A stretch of 64,000 nt of DNA, taken from positions 12,161 to 76,160 of the forward strand of contig CAZTXB010000014.1 in the NCBI GenBank assembly GCA_964617955.1, read 5' to 3'. Both the position numbers and the translations under genes were made by a program. Positions 17,758 to 25,838 of the stretch are shown here, in pieces; the first letter of the stretch is position 1, and each line of letters begins with the position of its first letter. The DNA is from JABWCE01 sp964617955 (GTDB lineage Bacteria > Bacteroidota > Bacteroidia > NS11-12g > UBA9320). The notes under the pieces are model-generated. The model saw only the letters and a program-made list of their open reading frames with translations. It had not been told where the DNA came from and searched no databases.

Positions 17758-18114
17758 ATGAATGTTAAATTTTGCCTTGACTGCGAGTCAAAAATCGTGG
17801 GCAGGGCTGACAAAAAGTTTTGCAACGACGCCTGTCGTAACAATTTCAACAACCGTCAAAATTCGGATATCAATGCCCGGATGAGAAACATCAACTATGC
17901 CTTGCGCAGAAATCGCAGAATTCTCAGCAATATTCTGTCTCAGCCATCGAAAAGGGTTCAGATTCAAGGACAAAACCTGATTGCCCTTGGGTTTAGCTTT
18001 GAATTTTTTACCCATATACAAAACACCAAGTCCGGAAATGTAAATTATTATTGTTATGAGTTCGGTTACAGAAAGCTTGAGAATGGAAACTGCCTTATTT
18101 TAAAGAGTCGGTAA
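17758..18114 (+). CDS. Small zinc-ribbon protein (DUF2116-like)
   Basis: 118 residues. The N-terminal zinc finger is CLDC (residues 6-9) with FCNDACRNNF about 15 residues later, a CxxC...CxxxC metal site of the kind found in DUF2116-type zinc ribbons. The rest is basic (ALRRNRRILSN), then a beta-rich end. Common as a single gene in Bacteroidota; function not established, nucleic-acid binding plausible. Divergent from ssb. Confidence 0.7.
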   Translation: MNVKFCLDCESKIVGRADKKFCNDACRNNFNNRQNSDINARMRNINYALRRNRRILSNILSQPSKRVQIQGQNLIALGFSFEFFTHIQNTKSGNVNYYCYEFGYRKLENGNCLILKSR

Positions 18115-18244
18115 TCCTTAACTTTTTTTGATACCTGCTCAAAAAAAATCTTCATTTTCAAAATAATCAAGCAAACAATTTAATTCGATAGGCCTTAACC
18201 AAATTCCTTATGTATTTGGCATGTATGAACTGTATTTAAATTTA

Positions 18245-18252
18245 TACTTTTG
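18245..18252 (+). promoter_or_regulatory. Candidate promoter -7 box upstream of the DUF6498 gene
   Basis: TACTTTTG matches TAnnTTTG; a TTTG lies at 18215-18218, 26 bases away, longer than ideal. It would start a transcript with a leader of about 135 bases before ATG 18394. Confidence 0.4.
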
Positions 18253-18393
18253 AAAAATGCAAGCGCAGAAATCGGCATCCAATTGTTATAAGATAAAGCA
18301 AAGATTATCGACTAAATTTCATTTTAGGCATTATCATTGCTTTTGGACCTGCAGTGCTTTGTCTCCATTTAATTTTAAACCATCAGCTCGAGC

Positions 18394-19047
18394 ATGAAAA
18401 AATATTTTAAGTTGCAAAACTATATTCTGCTGGTCATAAACTTTATTCCACTTGCAGGGGTTTTATTTTTCAATTGGAATGCTTTAAGTCTTATTTTATA
18501 CTATTTCACCGAGACAGTCATGATTGGCTTCATACACCTTATTAAAATGACAGCCTTATATTTCCTTAACCATAAAAATCCTGCGGCTCTGGCAGTTGTG
18601 AGAACAAACCAAGGTTTAAAGGGATGGTCTTTGTTGCCATTTTTCGTCATACATTTTGGATTTTTTGTATTGATCCAGATTGTAATATTCAATGGTTTTG
18701 TAGGGCATAAGGCTTGGAGAGAGTGGGCTATTTTAATCAATGGTGAGTTTAGATATGCCCTGGCTAGCTTGTTTGTAGTTAAAATATTTTACCTCTCGGT
18801 GTCACTTTTTTGGGACCATGACTTAAAACTTAAATTACCGGAGGATGTATTTTTCGAACCTTACCCTAGAATTTTTATACAACAATTCATGGTATTGATA
18901 GGGGCTTGGTTTAGCATCTTTAGCGGCAGCATGCTTCCCTTTTTAATTGTCTTGATCCTTTGTAAAACCCTTTTAGACCTTGCCATAGCCAATTTGGACA
19001 TCACCTCTTTATTCACCAAAATCCGTTTAAAATCTGATCGCGGTTAA
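18394..19047 (+). CDS. Multi-pass membrane protein, DUF6498-like
   Basis: 217 residues with about six hydrophobic segments (for example LLVINFIPLAGVLFFN, LLPFFVIHFGFFVLIQI, FMVLIGAWFSIFSG). The segment YYFTETVMIGFIHLIKM matches the aromatic-Glu-Ile-Gly pattern typical of DUF6498 proteins. No function is known for the family. Convergent with the serine hydrolase gene 9 bases downstream. Confidence 0.7.
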   Translation: MKKYFKLQNYILLVINFIPLAGVLFFNWNALSLILYYFTETVMIGFIHLIKMTALYFLNHKNPAALAVVRTNQGLKGWSLLPFFVIHFGFFVLIQIVIFNGFVGHKAWREWAILINGEFRYALASLFVVKIFYLSVSLFWDHDLKLKLPEDVFFEPYPRIFIQQFMVLIGAWFSIFSGSMLPFLIVLILCKTLLDLAIANLDITSLFTKIRLKSDRG

Positions 19048-19056
19048 AAAATAGTT

Positions 19057-20208
19057 CTAATTGGATATTTCCAGAGCAGCATCAATATACAAATTTATAT
19101 CTTTGGGATGGCCGTTTATTTTGGCCTGGCTTCGCTTTCTGCCCAATCTTACCACTACCATGTTTTTATCGGGAATGTCAATGATATATTGGCCATTGAT
19201 TCCCCTTGCATAGAAAATATCATGCCCTTTGTATTTCATAATCCACCATTGGTAGCCATAAAGGTGATTAGCCTCGCCACTTAATTGCAAGTTAGGATAG
19301 GGCGTTATGCTGCTCCGAAAATAGGCGTAGGAAATAAGGGTATCCTGATTCCAAATGCCTTTTTGCAACATGAGCTGCCCGACTTTTGCAAAATCGCGTG
19401 CGTTGCTGTGAAAACAACAGAAGGCTTTTTCCATACCATTGGCTCTATCCAGGCTCCAAAAGGCAGGCTGCTCAGCTCCTATTTTTCTCCATAATTTCTT
19501 TGAGGCATATTCACTCAAGCTCATGCCGGTGGCCTTTGTGAGTATAAAGCCTAGCACCTGAGTATTGCCACTGAGGTAGATAAAATGTTTCCCGGGTAAA
19601 TTATTGACTCTGTATTTTTTATTTAGTCTTTCCAAATCAGTTCCATATAGCGACTTGGCATTATAACCGTAGGGGTTCGCGTATTGTTCTTTAAAATTGA
19701 TACCGGAACTCATGCTTAGCAAATGTTTAATTTTTAAACCTGTATTTTTAAATTCGGGCAAAAAATCGCCGGCGTATTGCTCCACACTTTCAATTTTCCC
19801 CTCCTTAATGGCACAACCTACAAGCAATGAAACAATAGACTTGGCCAAACTCCATGAATTGGTCTCGGACTTGGCGCCATATCCCGACCAATACTTTTCA
19901 TACCTCACTTTTCCATCTTTTGTTACCAAAAAAGCCAAGGTTTGGTATTTCTCCATTTCCTGTATCCTTGAGTCATCGATTTTGTACTTACCAAAAAGCG
20001 AATCCATGGCCCAGGGTTGGGGTTTTCCTGTGGCTATTTTCCTTGTAGAAAAAAGCAATCTGGTATCCACCGAGGGTCCCAATCTTCCTTTGAGAATCGT
20101 GCTTCCAAGCGTTTTAAAAATATGGGTATTAGAGGTCAGGTAAGCATGGGCTACAAAGAGTATAGATATGATAAAAATCCATTTTAAAAAGGTAAAGAAT
20201 CGTTTCAT
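19057..20208 (-). CDS. Serine hydrolase, class C beta-lactamase family
   Basis: 383 residues. The N-terminus is a signal/anchor (FLKWIFIISILFVAHAYL). The catalytic SxxK is in NSWSLAKSIVSLLVG; the second motif is around YLSGNTQVLG; a C-terminal active-site strand region lies near YGYQWWIMKYKGHD. The family includes esterases, D-alanyl-D-alanine peptidases and transpeptidase-like enzymes; the natural substrate cannot be read from sequence. Located in the periplasm or anchored in the inner membrane. Confidence 0.87.
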   Translation of the reverse strand: MKRFFTFLKWIFIISILFVAHAYLTSNTHIFKTLGSTILKGRLGPSVDTRLLFSTRKIATGKPQPWAMDSLFGKYKIDDSRIQEMEKYQTLAFLVTKDGKVRYEKYWSGYGAKSETNSWSLAKSIVSLLVGCAIKEGKIESVEQYAGDFLPEFKNTGLKIKHLLSMSSGINFKEQYANPYGYNAKSLYGTDLERLNKKYRVNNLPGKHFIYLSGNTQVLGFILTKATGMSLSEYASKKLWRKIGAEQPAFWSLDRANGMEKAFCCFHSNARDFAKVGQLMLQKGIWNQDTLISYAYFRSSITPYPNLQLSGEANHLYGYQWWIMKYKGHDIFYARGINGQYIIDIPDKNMVVVRLGRKRSQAKINGHPKDINLYIDAALEISN

Positions 20209-20236
20209 GGGATAATTTCTTGTCGTACTTTGGGTT

Positions 20237-20244
20237 CAAAATTA
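20237..20244 (-). promoter_or_regulatory. Candidate promoter -7 box of the serine hydrolase gene
   Basis: The minus strand reads TAATTTTG, 29 bases before the ATG at 20208. No -33 TTTG was found. Confidence 0.4.
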
Positions 20245-20458
20245 AGGTAATAATTAAATAATGATGCTTATACCTTTAGATAGAACAAAAACCAGAACCG
20301 TTTTAAAAAAAAGAACCGGTCTTTCTGATTAGCAAAGCCCCCACTCAGGTCAAAATTTTTTTTTGTTTTTATTATTTTTTGTTTTCCTTTGATTGGCGCA
20401 TTGAAAATTAGGGATTAACGATTATTCCTTTTCTTTTATAACAATTCTAATTTCTTGA

Positions 20459-22591
20459 ATGATGAAAATTTACGACGAAAAACACATTAAAAATCTGGCC
20501 TTGGTAGGAGCTCACAAAAGTGGGAAAACCACCCTTGCGGAAACTATGCTTTTTGAGGCCGGTATTATCAATCGCAGAGGAACGGTTGAGGCCAAAAACA
20601 CGGTATCGGATTACCATCAGGTTGAACAAGACAGGGAAACCACGCTTTTTGCAACACCACTGCACACCGAATGGAGGAATTATAAAATTAATTTAATAGA
20701 CACACCCGGGCTCGACGATTTTATAGGTGAAATTGCCTCCACCATGCGCATTGCCGATACCATAGCCATGGTGGTGAATGCGGTTCACGGAGTGGAAGTG
20801 GGTACAGAAATCATATGGGATTATATAGATAAAATGGGCAAGCCCACGCTGTTTGTGGTCAATCAAATCGACCACCCTAATGCCAATTTCGAAGACACCG
20901 TACAATCTATAAAGAATGCTTTTGGCAAAAACGCCATGTTAATGCAGTATCCCATCAAGGTTGGTGGCAATATAGCAATTGTCGATGTCTTGAAAATGCA
21001 GGCATACAAATTTGGACCACAGGGCGGCAAACCCGAAAAAATTCCGATTCCCGCAGAGGAAACTGAGAAAGCAGAGGCCTTGCATAACGAATTGGTAGAA
21101 AAGGCCGCTGAAAACGACGAGCAACTGATGGAACTCTTTTTTGAAAAAGGCACGTTAAATGAAGAGGAGATGAGGGAAGGAATAAAGCAAGGCATGTTGC
21201 ACCATGAATTGTTCCCTATTTTCAGTGTGTCGGCCTTGCTCGATATGGGCAGTGGCCGACTGATGGGATTTATCGACAACGTGGCCCCGGCGGCGTCTGA
21301 ATTAAAGCCTGAACAAAGTATAGAAGGAGATGAAATTAAATGTGTGCCAAACGCGCCGGTGGCTTTATTTATTTTTAAAACGCTTTTTGAGCCCAACTTA
21401 GGCCAGATCAGTTTCTTTAAAGTTAAATCGGGTGAAATAAAACCGGGCGACAAAGTCATCAACTCCAGAACCGGTGAGGAGCAAACCATCAACCAGCTCT
21501 TTATTATGGATGGCAATAAGCGGGAGCCTGTATTAAAATTGAGCTCAGGCGATATTGGGGCTGCTTTAAAGTTAAAACAGACTGAAACCAACGACACCCT
21601 TCACGCCCCTAATAAAAAGATCAGTATACTTCCAATTCAATTCCCTGAGCCAAGAATGCATAAAGCCATTTCGGCTCTTAATAAAAAAGATGAGGAGAGA
21701 ATGAGTGAAGTCTTGAAAAAAATCCACATCCAGGACCCAACCGTTCAGGTTTCATTCAACAGCGAAGTAAGGCAACTCTTTGTGGGATGCCAGGGCGAGT
21801 TGCACCTGTCGATCGTAGAGTGGATCCTCAACCACGAATACACGATTGATGTGGAGTTTCTCGCCCCCAAAATATCTTATAGGGAAACCATACAACGCTC
21901 ATCTACAGCCAGCTACCGTCATAAAAAACAATCAGGGGGGTCGGGTCAATACGGCGAGGTTCATTTAAAAATCGAACCCTATACCGAAGGAATGCCTGAA
22001 CCTCAGGGTTTTCAATTGAGAGGCAAAGAGGAAATCCCATTGCCATGGGGAGGGGTTCTGGTATTCTACAATTGTATCGTAGGAGGGGTTATTGATATGC
22101 GCTTTTTGCCTTCTATACGGAAAGGAATTATGGAGGTAATGGAAAATGGGCCCATTACAGGCTCGCACGCAAGAGACATCAGGGTCATGGTGTTTGACGG
22201 TAAAATGCACCCGGTGGATTCAAACGACATCGCATTTAAAATAGCCGGAGGGCATGCTTTTAAAGAGGCTTTTCTCAATGCCAGTCCAAGGTTGCTTGAG
22301 CCGATTCAGGACTTGGAGGTGAAAGTGCCCGATGAGCTCATGGGAGATATTATTACCGATCTGCAGAGTCGCCGATCCATCATTTTAGGCATGGAAGGAG
22401 CTGGCCATTATCAGGTAATTAAAGCCAAAACACCATTGGCTGAGCTTTACCAATATTCGACCACTTTGCGCTCACTTACCCAAGGCAAAGGATCTTTCAC
22501 CAATAAATTTTCCGGATACAGCCATGTTCCCCAAAATATTCAGGAAGAACTCTTAAAATCGCATAGTGCGGCCGCTTCAACTTCGGAATAA
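20459..22591 (+). CDS. fusA2: Elongation factor G-like protein (EF-G2 type)
   Basis: 710 residues with the full EF-G layout: GTPase domain (1-~280), domain II, domains III-V to the end (YGEVHLKIEP, then AGHYQVIKAKTPLAELYQYSTTLRS). The P loop is GAHKSGKTT (17-25) and the base-recognition motif is NQID. Switch II reads DTPGLDDF (81-88): canonical EF-G has DTPGH here, so the GTPase-activating histidine is replaced by Leu. Switch I is also changed (DRETTLFA instead of the usual RGITI-type motif). A Bacteroides EF-G2 paralogue has been reported to support translation without GTP hydrolysis; this gene has the sequence signs of that class. Not the primary EF-G, and it is not in a str operon. Its end overlaps the next gene by 26 bases. 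Confidence 0.9.
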   Translation: MMKIYDEKHIKNLALVGAHKSGKTTLAETMLFEAGIINRRGTVEAKNTVSDYHQVEQDRETTLFATPLHTEWRNYKINLIDTPGLDDFIGEIASTMRIADTIAMVVNAVHGVEVGTEIIWDYIDKMGKPTLFVVNQIDHPNANFEDTVQSIKNAFGKNAMLMQYPIKVGGNIAIVDVLKMQAYKFGPQGGKPEKIPIPAEETEKAEALHNELVEKAAENDEQLMELFFEKGTLNEEEMREGIKQGMLHHELFPIFSVSALLDMGSGRLMGFIDNVAPAASELKPEQSIEGDEIKCVPNAPVALFIFKTLFEPNLGQISFFKVKSGEIKPGDKVINSRTGEEQTINQLFIMDGNKREPVLKLSSGDIGAALKLKQTETNDTLHAPNKKISILPIQFPEPRMHKAISALNKKDEERMSEVLKKIHIQDPTVQVSFNSEVRQLFVGCQGELHLSIVEWILNHEYTIDVEFLAPKISYRETIQRSSTASYRHKKQSGGSGQYGEVHLKIEPYTEGMPEPQGFQLRGKEEIPLPWGGVLVFYNCIVGGVIDMRFLPSIRKGIMEVMENGPITGSHARDIRVMVFDGKMHPVDSNDIAFKIAGGHAFKEAFLNASPRLLEPIQDLEVKVPDELMGDIITDLQSRRSIILGMEGAGHYQVIKAKTPLAELYQYSTTLRSLTQGKGSFTNKFSGYSHVPQNIQEELLKSHSAAASTSE

Positions 22592-23564
22592 CATTAAGAG
22601 GTCAATCGCTGGATGCAACTATCTGGTGCTTGCAATCTGCCTTGGCGCTTGTGTAGAAAAGGCGCCAAAAAGTAGTAACAATAGCTGCCAACTGATAGTG
22701 TTAGGTAATATCCAGGATGGGGGTTCTCCCCATATAGGATGTAAAAAAAAATGCTGTGAAAACTTATTCCTTCATCCTGATGTTTCGCGCAAAGTAGTTT
22801 GCTTAGGACTGATAGACCATAAAATACACACATCATGGCTTTTTGAAGCCACTCCCGATATAGGCGAACAATTCAAATTTTTGAAGAAGGCGGTTTTTGA
22901 AAACTTTAAAACCGAAAACGGGCTTAACAAAATTCCTGAAGGTATTTTCCTCACCCATGCACACATTGGACACTATTCCGGTTTGATGTATTTGGGCAAG
23001 GAGGCTATGGGAGCTAAAGGTGCGCAGGTTTATGCCATGCCCCGAATGAAACAATTTTTGGAAGCAAATGGCCCCTGGAGTCAGCTGGTGGAGCAAAAAA
23101 ATATCATTCTATCCATTCTTCAGGCAGATAGCCAAGTTCGTTTAAGTTCACAAATAAGCATTCTGCCGTTTCTGGTTCCACATCGCGACGAATATTCGGA
23201 AACCGTAGGTTATAAAATTACCGGACCGACTAAAAAGGCCTTGTTTATTCCCGACATTAATAAGTGGGAATTATGGGACCGAAGCATTATAGAAGAGATT
23301 AAATCCGTTGATTATGCCTTTTTGGATGCTACTTTTTTCGATGGTAAGGAACTCAACACCCGAGATCTTTCCCAAATCCCTCATCCATTTGTAGTGGAAA
23401 GCTTAGAACTTTTTAAAAACCTGGTTCCTGAAGAAAAAAGCAAAATTTACTTCATCCACTTTAACCACACCAACCCCTTGATAAATCCAAACAGTAAAGA
23501 GCGAAAACTGATAGAAAAACTAGGCTTTCATGTAGCCGGATTTGGAGAAAAGTTCTCACTTTAA
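22566..23564 (+). CDS. PqqB-like metallo-beta-lactamase-fold lipoprotein
   Basis: 332 residues from GTG 22566, overlapping the EF-G2 gene by 26 bases; no ATG exists nearby. The start encodes a lipoprotein signal with lipobox LGAC (Cys29). The mature part begins CQLIVLGNIQDGGSPHIGC, as in PqqB-type MBL proteins. The metal motif is HAHIGHYSGL: the usual HxHxDH Asp is Gly. Further metal-site candidates are VPHRDEYSETVGY, FIPDI and the late HFNHTNP. Hydrolase function is possible but the substrate is unknown; no other PQQ genes are near, so PQQ synthesis is unlikely. Translational coupling to EF-G2 is suggested by the overlap. Confidence 0.78.
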   Translation: MRPLQLRNNIKRSIAGCNYLVLAICLGACVEKAPKSSNNSCQLIVLGNIQDGGSPHIGCKKKCCENLFLHPDVSRKVVCLGLIDHKIHTSWLFEATPDIGEQFKFLKKAVFENFKTENGLNKIPEGIFLTHAHIGHYSGLMYLGKEAMGAKGAQVYAMPRMKQFLEANGPWSQLVEQKNIILSILQADSQVRLSSQISILPFLVPHRDEYSETVGYKITGPTKKALFIPDINKWELWDRSIIEEIKSVDYAFLDATFFDGKELNTRDLSQIPHPFVVESLELFKNLVPEEKSKIYFIHFNHTNPLINPNSKERKLIEKLGFHVAGFGEKFSL

Positions 23565-23603
23565 TTTAGGCTTAAGAGGTGATGTTGGAGAATTATTAAG
23601 TAA

Positions 23604-24632
23604 TCAGGCCTTTAAGTCGATTTGATTAAGCACAACTTCAACTTCAGCGAGCATGTCCTCTGAAATGTCAAGATGGGTAACAAACCGCACCCAACCTCCT
23701 CCTGTAGAGGCCGCCAGAATATTTTTTTCTTTTAAGGATTTTAGGAACGACTCGGCTAAGGCTATGGAAGGCGTTTTGAAAAGAACGATATTGGTTTCTA
23801 CCGGCATCACCTCTTCAACATAACCGAGCTTTTGCAATGCCTTTTCCAGATAAATGGCCTTGGCATGGTCTTGTTCAAGTCGTCCAACATGATTTTGCAA
23901 GGCATAAATCGCAGCAGAGGCCAAATATCCAACCTGCCTCATTCCCCCGCCAAATCTTTTCCTATGCTTTGCAGCCCCTTTTATCAAATCTGAGTTCCCA
24001 ACCAAAACCGAACCCACGGGGCAACCTAACCCTTTGCTGAAACAAACCGATATACTGTCGAAATACCTTGCATAGTGTTTTGGGTTTTGGCCGGTTTTTA
24101 TCAAGGCATTCCAAAGTCTGGCCCCATCAAGATGTGTTTTTAAGCTGTTTTCGTGAGCGGTCCTACATACCGACTCCAATTGCATTTCAGACCAGCAAAT
24201 ACCCCCGCCTTTATTCACCGTGTTTTCAATACACAGCAATGAAGTTCTTGGAAAATGCGCATCCTCTTTATTAATATTTTCTAAGACATCTTCTGATTTA
24301 AAAATACCCCTTTCTCCATTGAGTAGTCGAACAGAAGCACCGGAGTGAAAAGCGATACCCCCTCCTTCATAGCGGTAAACATGAGCCGTTTGGTCGCAAA
24401 TAATCTCATCACCCGGCTGGGTATGGCATTTTATAGCTACCTGATTGGCCATGGTACCACTTGGAAAAAACAAGCCATCTTCCATGCCAAAAAATTCAGC
24501 GCATAGCTTTTGTAAGGCATTTACTGTTGGATCGTCTCCGAATACATCATCACCTACTGAAGCATGAAACATGGCCTCTTTCATGGCAGGAGTTGGTCGG
24601 GTTACCGTGTCACTTCTAAGGTCAATAAGCAT
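23604..24632 (-). CDS. ltaE: Low-specificity L-threonine aldolase (PLP-dependent)
   Basis: 342 residues. Opens with IDLRSDTVTRPTPAM, the family signature, then GDDVFGDDPTVNALQ, FFPSGTMANQVA and the histidine-bearing DQTAHVYRYEGGG. THLDGARLWNA supplies the Asp that contacts the PLP pyridine nitrogen, and CFSKGLGCPVGS holds the Schiff-base lysine (about residue 200). Splits L-threonine or L-allo-threonine into glycine and acetaldehyde. Cytoplasmic; single gene. Confidence 0.93.
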   Translation of the reverse strand: MLIDLRSDTVTRPTPAMKEAMFHASVGDDVFGDDPTVNALQKLCAEFFGMEDGLFFPSGTMANQVAIKCHTQPGDEIICDQTAHVYRYEGGGIAFHSGASVRLLNGERGIFKSEDVLENINKEDAHFPRTSLLCIENTVNKGGGICWSEMQLESVCRTAHENSLKTHLDGARLWNALIKTGQNPKHYARYFDSISVCFSKGLGCPVGSVLVGNSDLIKGAAKHRKRFGGGMRQVGYLASAAIYALQNHVGRLEQDHAKAIYLEKALQKLGYVEEVMPVETNIVLFKTPSIALAESFLKSLKEKNILAASTGGGWVRFVTHLDISEDMLAEVEVVLNQIDLKA

Positions 24633-24692
24633 GATGGTTCTAAAATTTTACGATGATACAAATATATATCTAAGGCTATGGAATACTAAAAA

Positions 24693-24722
24693 TTTGAATA
24701 CTCCTTTTTTATTTTAGATTTG
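24693..24722 (+). promoter_or_regulatory. Promoter of the outer-membrane protein gene
   Basis: TTTG (24693-24696), 18-base spacer, TAGATTTG (24715-24722): a full match to the Bacteroidota consensus. The predicted start is at about 24729 and the ATG is at 24731, so the mRNA would be nearly leaderless. Confidence 0.65.
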
Positions 24723-24730
24723 AGGCCATT

Positions 24731-25792
24731 ATGCGCAAAATAATTCTTTGTTTTTTAAGCCTTTCATCCCTGATCGCAAATGGTCAGGCCGAGAAACCGG
24801 AAACCATCCCCGGTAAGTTGGAGCAAAAATATTGTAAAGCCCGTATCGATGGAATGAGCCCTAATAAAATACTTTCAATTGGATGGGACAGGGAGTTTGC
24901 CCAGGACCTCAAATCTTCGCCTCTTGGCTCCTATCAGGATGACGAGGCGGTTCAATACACAGAAAAATACAGTTTTAAAAAGGTGTCAGGGGCTCGATTT
25001 AGTTTGAAACTTCCTCTGATCAATAAACCAAAAAGGGTGTGGTTAATTGGATTTAATTACCTGGAGGCCAATTTAGAAGTCATTCCCGATAAGACCGAAA
25101 AAATTTCAAACAGTTTAAACTCATCCTTTGGTGGAGAATTAAATAAATTGAGAAGTACGGGAATGAATACTTCATTTTTCCAACCTTTAAGTGCCAAAAC
25201 CTTCGTCACCTTTTTAGCCTCCGTAGACTTAAATGGCGATGCCGGCCTCAAAAATATTGGCCCTTTAAAGTATGCGAAATTGACCATGGCTGCCCTCTAC
25301 GGTAAAAGGCCTCATGACCGAAAAAATTGGGCCATTGGTCTCTCCCGTGGATACCAGGGAGGCATAGCTACCATTCTCCCATTGATTATGTACAACTACA
25401 CTGCACCTAACATGAAATGGGGTCTCGAATTTTTAATCCCGACAAGAGCCTGGTACAGATATAACTTTAATAAAAATAATTTGCTGAGGGCCGGATTCGA
25501 ACTGGAAGGAGCCAGTTATAGGCTTTTGAATACCAATTCATCACTAAACCATATGGAATTGCGAAAAGGTCAGCTGAGATTAAAATTAGAATATCAGAGA
25601 AAAATATATGGTCCGGTTTGGGCATCGGTTCAGACGGGATATGCCAATATACTCAACTATAATCTTGATTATTTAGGGTCCGATAAAAACGATTTTCACA
25701 GAGGAATTTTCGGAAAGGATAAATATGCCCTCCTGAACAAACTTTCAAATTTTATGTTCATCAACTTTAGTCTGAATGTTGTGACCTTGTAA
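24731..25792 (+). CDS. Putative outer-membrane beta-barrel protein
   Basis: 353 residues. Signal peptide MRKIILCFLSLSSLIANGQA. The mature part alternates hydrophobic and polar residues as in barrel strands (RVWLIGFNYLEANLEVIP, KTFVTFLASVDLNGDAG, YFNLLRAGFELEGA-like segments), and ends in the hydrophobic strand NFMFINFSLNVVTL, a usual BAM-recognised end. It resembles the DUF6268 type of Bacteroidota barrel, but that name is tentative. Role unknown. Confidence 0.65.
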   Translation: MRKIILCFLSLSSLIANGQAEKPETIPGKLEQKYCKARIDGMSPNKILSIGWDREFAQDLKSSPLGSYQDDEAVQYTEKYSFKKVSGARFSLKLPLINKPKRVWLIGFNYLEANLEVIPDKTEKISNSLNSSFGGELNKLRSTGMNTSFFQPLSAKTFVTFLASVDLNGDAGLKNIGPLKYAKLTMAALYGKRPHDRKNWAIGLSRGYQGGIATILPLIMYNYTAPNMKWGLEFLIPTRAWYRYNFNKNNLLRAGFELEGASYRLLNTNSSLNHMELRKGQLRLKLEYQRKIYGPVWASVQTGYANILNYNLDYLGSDKNDFHRGIFGKDKYALLNKLSNFMFINFSLNVVTL

Positions 25793-25804
25793 GCTCAAAT
25801 CGCT

Positions 25805-25812
25805 TACATTTG
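25805..25812 (+). promoter_or_regulatory. Candidate promoter -7 box of the SNF2 helicase gene
   Basis: TACATTTG matches TAnnTTTG, 26 bases before ATG 25839. Confidence 0.45.
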
Positions 25813-25838
25813 AAAGTTTATAGTTTTTATAAATTTTC

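Noticed and set aside
20863..21597. 244-codon open frame antisense to the EF-G2 gene
   Set aside because: Shadow of the GTPase gene: composition is Ser/Pro/Ile-rich low complexity, and no family motif is seen.
22566..23564. True PqqB of a PQQ pathway
   Set aside because: No pqqA, C, D or E near; lipoprotein signal and changed metal motif argue against it.
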